Below the pieces are notes generated by a model. That model did not search any database. It saw nothing but the letters and a program-made list of their open reading frames with translations, and was not told the DNA's origin. Shown piece after piece: positions 7,534-11,790 of a stretch of 11,790 bases of DNA; position 1 is the first letter of the stretch; each line of letters begins with the position of its first letter. The position numbers and the translations under genes are program-made. The stretch is from Entrophospora sp. SA101 (taxonomy: Eukaryota > Glomeromycota > Glomeromycetes > Entrophosporales > Entrophosporaceae), in NCBI GenBank assembly GCA_958430865.1, contig CAUDNR010000120.1, positions 28,747 to 40,536 on the forward strand, read 5' to 3'.

Positions 7534-8183
7534 ATGTTCTGTTTGCTTAGTAGAAAAAACGAATTAAGTTTTATATCGTGTAATCAATTTTGGATCTACA
7601 AATTGTATGCTATTGGTGCAAAATTTCATGGTGACACAAATTATTGGCGATCACTTACTTTTTATTACCAGTCGAGTAAATGTCCAAATAACAAAAAAAA
7701 AAATTGAACAGTTCATAGAGTCTTCCAAGCATATACTTCTTGGTAGTATAGTCTCTTATCCTAATTTGGGGCATAATGCAACAAAACCATACAAAGTGAA
7801 CATTAGTATTACCAAGAATTTCAAGGATCAAATTTAGTTATTATCATCACAATCAGTTTTATAATGTCCCATTTGTTAAGTGATATATAGAACCATAATT
7901 ATATAAAAATAATTAATATGAAACTCGTTTACATCAGATCTACTATGGAACCCAAGAATTATAGCACTATCAGAAGTATTTTGAAGAAAGAACAAGGTGA
8001 AAAAATTGCTCCTTATGTTTTCAAAATAAATAATACTTAGAAACTGGAAACTTATCTAAAGAAAGAGGGAATCACCTATGAAATTTACCAAGAAGAAAGA
8101 AAAATAATAAACATTATGAAAAGAAAGCAGAATGAAGGTATCTATTACCTAACAAAAAGCAGAAATCCTTAGAAGAAAAATAA
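7534..8183 (+). pseudogene. Decayed multicopy module, copy C
   Basis: Three segments lie in series. Segment 1 starts at the ATG at 7534 (MFCLLSRKNELSF) and reads CNQFWIYKLYAIGAKFHGD and NYWRSLTFYYQSSKCPNN before a TGA at 7705-7707. An 11-A run at 7693-7703 shifts the frame by one, and segment 2 continues KKKIEQFIESSKHILLGS to SYPNLGHNATKPYKVNIS and a TAG at 7835-7837. Segment 3 starts at the ATG at 7918 (MKLVYIRSTMEPKNYSTIRS), meets TAG at 8038-8040, continues in the same frame KLETYLKKEGITYEIYQEER, and ends with TAG at 8170-8172. The inverted copy at 9996-10437 has CAG and TGG where segment 3 has those two TAGs, so both are acquired nonsense mutations. The product is unrecognised; segment 3 looks helical and basic. 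Confidence 0.58.
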
Positions 8184-8786
8184 TCTTATTATTATATTAT
8201 TTATTTTTTACTGACAAAGGAAATTCTCCTTTATGCAAATATAATTAACAATCATCATATTGCATTACTCATAAATAAAAAAAACATCGCTGTTTGAACG
8301 AATTTTACATTCAAGAATATGTTTTATAAATCTTTATTTTACTCTCATTGACATTGAAACAAGATAAATAATCCCGCCTTATATTAGAACATTATAAAAT
8401 CATCACAAAATCATTTAGTTTTCAATAAAAATCAAATAACAAATCCTTCTAATAATCATTATTAAACATAATTTTATATAGGTTTAAAAAACAATCAAAT
8501 AATCAATAAATATTTACACAGTATTTTCATCCATAATAACATTCTAAAAAAAATGCTTACATTCAATAGTGAACTTTTGTGGGTTGTTGATCAGACTTTT
8601 TTTTGGCTTCTTGCTTCACTATAAAACTTACAAAAATCAACTCTATTACTATTACTATATTATAAATAAATCGATCAAATATTCAATAAAATAGAACCAA
8701 GAAAAAGCCAATTAAAAAATAAAGCCATTAAATTTGCCAATTACTCGAAGGGGAAAAAGGAATTGTTTCTTCTACAATAAAAATCG
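8184..8786. other. AT-rich spacer with no supported feature
   Basis: Nothing beyond short A/T-rich runs was seen between the coding relic and the foldback element: no frame, tRNA-like box or clear repeat. Confidence 0.5.
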
Positions 8787-9151
8787 GGTCTGATTCATTT
8801 CGTCGACAATCATTTCGTCGACAGTTATTTCGTCGACACCCATTTCGTTGAAAGTTTGTTTCGTCGAAAGTTCATTTCGTCGAAAATTATTTCGTCACAA
8901 AAAAAAACTTCATTAAACAAATTTCTCCACACACCCCGCTTTCCTCATCTAATTTCTTAACTAACTTCCCACACTCCTCACATCTAACTCGTTCGGTCTC
9001 CGGCCCGAGGATGAAATAATTTTCGTCGAAATGAACATTCGTCGAAACGAACTTTCGATGAAATGAACTTTCGATTAAACAAACTTTCGACGAAATGGGT
9101 GTCGACGAAATGGGTGTCGACGAAATGATTGTCGTCGAAGTAAACGCGACC
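8787..9151. mobile_element. Foldback element with arms of 15-bp TTTCGTCGA units
   Basis: The left arm, 8787 to about 8898, is a tandem of about seven 15-16 bp units starting TTTCGTCGA, with tails ACAATCA, ACAGTTA, ACACCCA, AAAGTTTG, AAAGTTCA and AAAATTA in that order. The right arm, about 9012-9151, repeats the series in inverted orientation with matching order, except that the second slot also carries ACACCCA and several units are mutated. The termini are GGTC and GACC. A 113-bp spacer (8899-9011) between the arms is pyrimidine- and C-rich on the plus strand (CTCCACACACCCCGC). There is no transposase. A transcript or single strand could form a hairpin of roughly 110 bp. No convincing target duplication was found (flanks AAAAATCG and GAAAAAAACG). 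Confidence 0.72.
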
Positions 9152-9172
9152 GAAAAAAACGATTAAAAACAA

Positions 9173-9895
9173 ATGGCAAGTATGTTGCGGATGATGTAGT
9201 TTGTGAAAACTGAAAAATTTGAAAATGATGAATTATTAAAATGCAAAAGATGTAGTAGATTACAAACTAGACATTACCTTGATGTTTTTGTGTCAAATAC
9301 GAAGAAGGTATGGAATAAAAGGGACTTCCTCTCTTGCCTAATGAAGAAATAAGTCAAGCTGCTTTTTATGAGAGACAAATAAACTCCCTACAAGAACAAT
9401 CGAATGAGGCTGAAGAAGCATCGGAAATCAAAGAGAGAAAGTAACCAAATTTCAAGAAAAATCTGAAGAGTGGAGTAAGAGACAAAAGCAGTAATTATTG
9501 GCTAAGATAAAGGGTTTAGAAGAAAAAATTAAGCAGCTAGAAGAGGAAAACAAGGAGTTAAAAGAGGAAAAGAATGGTCAAATTACTCAAATTGAAGTTA
9601 AAAAAACTAAGAAATGACCTTGATTGAAAATAAGAAAATAATTTTTCTCTGTATAAATTGAAATTCATTCCAACTATCAAAGAAAATGATGGTTATTTTC
9701 CTTTAGATGTAAGTTAGAGAAAATATTCTGACTTTTGATATCTTATTGATGATAATCCAATGATTATAAAAAAGCAGCTACAGTATTACTGATAAAAATA
9801 AGATTTACATTCTTCCTGATTATAAATGTAATGAAGATTTTGACAAAGCTGCTGATGAATGTAAAAACAATACTTCAAAAATAAATGATGAATAG
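9173..9895 (+). pseudogene. Broken coiled-coil gene with a CxxC-like N-terminus
   Basis: Coding text runs through several frames. Near 9190-9260 it reads ADDVVCEN followed by TGA, then ENDELLKCKRCSRLQTRHYL, suggesting a former CxxC...CxxC zinc-binding head. From about 9327 it reads LPLLPNEEISQAAFYERQIN, shifts frame near 9440, meets TAA at 9492-9494, and enters a strong heptad-like coiled coil (LLAKIKGLEEKIKQLEEENK, ELKEEKNGQITQIEVKK) to about 9610. After another shift near 9640 come IPTIKENDGYFPLDVS, TAG, RKYSDF, TGA and YLIDDNPMI. After a further shift near 9790 comes NKIYILPDYKCNEDFDKAAD, ending TAG at 9893-9895. At least three shifts and four stops make it a pseudogene. It begins some 20 bp after the foldback element, which may have cut it. 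The family is unknown. Confidence 0.55.
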
Positions 9896-9995
9896 CAGGT
9901 ATAACTTTAATTTTAGGTTTACGATTGCTATTATTTGTGTTGTTAAAAGGATTAAAAAGAAAAATAGATAAGTATGTAATTATAAGATTCATTCC

Positions 9996-10437
9996 ATGTT
10001 ATTTTTCTTCTTCCAAAGATTTTTGCTTTTGTTAGATAATAGTACACTTTCATTCTGCTTTCTTTTCATAATGTTTATTATTTTTCTTTCTTGGTAAATT
10101 TCATAGGTAATTCTTACTTTTTTTAGATAAGCTTCAAGTGTCTGAGTATTGTTTATTTTGAAAACATAAGGAGCAATTTTTCACCTTGTTCCTTTTTTAA
10201 AATACTTCTGATAATACTATAATTTTTGGGATCCATAGTAGATCTAATGTAAATTAATTTCATATTATATATTATTTTTATATAGGGATAGTTATATATA
10301 TCATTTAAGAAAAATAAAAGATAACAAATATGAAATTATAAATCATATTAATATTGATGATAACCAAATTTTTGATCACTGACATTCTTGGTAATACCAA
10401 TGTTCACTTTGTTTGGTTTTGTTGCAGTATGCCCCAT
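9996..10437 (-). pseudogene. Inverted copy (B) of the multicopy module
   Basis: This block matches 7765-8183 in reverse orientation over about 440 bp. On the minus strand it reads GHTATKPNKVNIGITKNVSD and QKFGYH, then decays. From the ATG at 10263 it reads MKLIYIRSTMDPKNYSIIRS and ILKKEQGEK. A run of five A (minus strand, 10181-10177) where copy C has six then shifts the frame. Beyond the shift it resumes NNTQTLEAYLKK and ITYEIYQERKIINIMKRKQ. Copy B keeps CAG (10144-10142) and TGG (10015-10013) where copy C has TAG, while copy C keeps the frame B has lost, so the two copies decayed independently from an open ancestor. Similarity to C stops at about 10437, and the C segment upstream of ATKP is absent. 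Confidence 0.6.
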
Positions 10438-10780
10438 TTAAACATTCCATTTGTAGAACAAATTCATGTTTCTTTAAAGTGAACAAATGGTTTTAAATTC
10501 TTAGAATTTTTGAATTAAATAAATTATGTTTAGTCAACACTTTAGGTAATTCTATGGGATAATGATTCATTTAAATTGGACTGGTTTTAATATTAGTATT
10601 ACAATAATAATAATTAATAATAATTTCAGATTTTTGTCATGTACAACTTTTTGCAAATCATTTCTGATTTATTTGCTAACTTCACAACATGCTTTATATT
10701 TTTAGATGGTTTCAAAATTAAACTGAAACAGGCCTTTAGAATCTTTTAATTCATACAAATTTTAGGATGTCTATGTGTGA
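10438..10780. other. AT-rich spacer with no supported feature
   Basis: No sustained frame or clear repeat was seen. A short (AAT)n-like stretch lies near 10603-10624. Confidence 0.5.
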
Positions 10781-10792
10781 CCGTTTGATGAA

Positions 10793-10908
10793 TACTCTTA
10801 CCACACCTACCAATCCCAACCCAGAACCCCATGATTGGTAGAAAATAAGGAAGTCTTATCTTAAAAAAACCTTGTCGTGTAACCGAGGTATGTGTGGTAA
10901 GAGTTTTC
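10793..10908. mobile_element. 116-bp MITE-like element between direct repeats
   Basis: ACTCTTACCACACCTACC at 10794-10811 pairs with GGTATGTGTGGTAAGAGT at 10887-10904, an inverted match of 17 of 18. Immediately outside lie direct repeats CCGTTTGATGAA (10781-10792) and CCGTTTGATAAA (10909-10920), 11 of 12 identical, which look like a target-site duplication. The 8-10 bp size would suit hAT- or Mutator-type integration. The interior has a smaller inverted pair, CCAATC at 10811-10816 and GATTGG at 10833-10838. No real coding region is present. Confidence 0.6.
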
Positions 10909-10920
10909 CCGTTTGATAAA

Positions 10921-11533
10921 TTTTGTTTCCAGAAAATTCTAAGATTTAAAAATCTTGCAATTTTTGGCAATACTATATTTGAAAATTTACTTCTTCAAAC
11001 TGACAAATCATCATTTAAATTATGCATCTTTTTTTAAATAGATTGTTAAATTTTTAGTTTCGTTAATATTAATTTTATGACATTTAAAATATATATAGTT
11101 GGCTTGGTATAAAGACCTCCTAAATTTTGGGCAAATTTTAAAAGTATAGAAGTCACTCTCTGTCCTACCTTTTAAAAAAATAGCTCTATTAGTTGATAGA
11201 ATATGATTTTAGTTTTAATGTAATAGAGAGATTTTCTCAAAAAAAAAATTTGTTGTAGAGTTCGATTATTTTTTAAAACATGTACTTTACTATGCTCGCA
11301 AGGAATTTGTCCATTATAATCATTTCTAAATTTAGGAAAAATATACCAAAATTAGACTAGCTCTTGACTATCTATCTTAATTTGGCAGTAAGAAAACTAA
11401 AATCACGTGAAGTCCTATTTTTTGAAAAATTTTATTATATACATTTTTGAATGAATTACAAAATTGCTATTTTGAAATTTGGCTGCATGGCGCAGCAATA
11501 AGAGTCTTTAGACCAAGCTAACCAAAGAAGGAT
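10921..11533. other. AT-rich spacer, possibly 3' part of the adjacent retrotransposon
   Basis: No clean frame is seen. Directly beyond the RNase H stop, the minus strand still reads ILLWLAWSKDSYCCAMQPNF from the next codon down to a TAA near 11460, so the lower part may be the degraded 3' end of the LINE-like element. The rest holds only A/T-rich runs. Confidence 0.35.
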
Positions 11534-11790
11534 TTACCTGGAGTATTCAGGCAAAGCTGATTTAGCTAAGTTATGAACTAAATCATTATATTTATTGCCT
11601 GAATGTGAAAGAATATTTTTAATGATAATGATTTTTTTATGTGGTGGGTTGAGGATATTATAGAGTAATTTTTGATTTTAAATTTATTGCAAGTAGTGTT
11701 AGGTGTGATGTTATTGTCAAGTAGTTGGATAGATGATTGACTGTCTGTATAAATTGACACCAAACAGTATTGTGGACAAGTTATAAGAGC
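11534..11790 (-). pseudogene. RNase H domain of a non-LTR retrotransposon, frameshifted and cut by the window end
   Basis: From the window edge, the minus strand reads LVSIYTDSQSSIQLLDNN. The Y-T-D-S-Q-S motif, with its catalytic Asp at 11745-11743, is the hallmark of the RNase H domain that follows reverse transcriptase in LINE-type elements. The frame runs on through helix-like text (NKFKIKNYSIISSTHHIKKS, LSLKIF) and then shifts by one near 11610. In the new frame it reads HSGNKYNDLVHNLAKSALPE, matching the H-S/A-G-[ND]-x-x-N-[DE]-x-[AV]-x-x-LAK end of the domain, and stops with TAA at 11536-11534. The frameshift makes this copy defective. The reverse transcriptase would lie outside the window, beyond 11790. 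Confidence 0.72.

Noticed and set aside
7918..8172. Alternative nuclear code with TAA/TAG as Gln (ciliate-like)
   Set aside because: TAG and TAA do fall at Gln-like positions in relics, but the intact 379-residue gene uses CAA/CAG normally and ends at TGA, sister copy B has CAG at the same site, and other lesions are TGA stops and frameshifts.
8798..8898. CRISPR-like array
   Set aside because: Units repeat every 15 bp with 6-7 bp variable tails, far too short for spacers, and the array is mirrored in inverted orientation in a eukaryotic context.
8984..9172. Minus-strand open frame with repeated HFVDTHFVD text
   Set aside because: It is a translation of the right arm of the foldback element; the peptide repeat mirrors the 15-bp unit, which is a multiple of three.
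9786..9992. Minus-strand 68-codon open frame
   Set aside because: It is antisense to the last readable block (NKIYILPDYKC) of the coiled-coil relic and has low-complexity content.
10746..10970. Minus-strand 74-codon open frame
   Set aside because: It spans the whole 116-bp MITE-like element and its flanks, has no protein-like motif, and is best explained by chance over the inverted repeats.

Overview
The window looks like a piece of an AT-rich eukaryotic nuclear genome, most likely a fungus of the Mucoromycota. I lean to an arbuscular mycorrhizal (Glomeromycotina, Rhizophagus-like) genome. This rests on short GT-AG introns of 56-77 nt, poly(A) signals instead of bacterial signals, very AT-rich spacers, a dense litter of decayed transposons and multicopy gene relics, and one spliced protein whose sequence style I associate with a Mucoromycota-wide family of unknown function. 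No search was run, so the taxon is an inference.

Layout: 1-440 holds a transposon-end-like direct repeat and the tail of an acidic ORF. Positions 488-2054 carry the best gene, seven exons encoding 379 residues with no lesion and a D...EXK motif that hints at a PD-(D/E)XK nuclease-like fold. Positions 2595-3348 are a decayed spliced gene cut off by repeats. Positions 3345-4323 form a transposon cluster: degenerate ATTCGAA repeats, a TA-flanked MITE, the C-terminus of a pogo/Tigger-like transposase (minus strand, with a nonsense codon), and tandem CCGACTTATCGAG motifs. Positions 4358-4749 hold another broken coding relic. Positions 4750-6300 are mostly non-coding with minus-strand relics. Positions 6370-6789 (minus) are a compact intact single-exon gene for a 139-residue orphan.

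The right half is dominated by a decayed multicopy coding module. It occurs at 7534-8183 (plus), again in inverted orientation at 9996-10437 (minus), and more divergently at 5285-5640 (minus). Between the two main copies sit a foldback element with arms built from 15-bp TTTCGTCGA units (8787-9151) and a broken coiled-coil/zinc-finger-like gene (9173-9895). A second MITE lies at 10793-10908 between near-perfect direct repeats, and the window ends in the RNase H part of a non-LTR retrotransposon (11534-11790, minus).

Only two genes look functional: the spliced 379-residue gene and the 139-residue orphan. Nothing suggests an operon or pathway linking them; the rest is mobile-element and gene-family debris.
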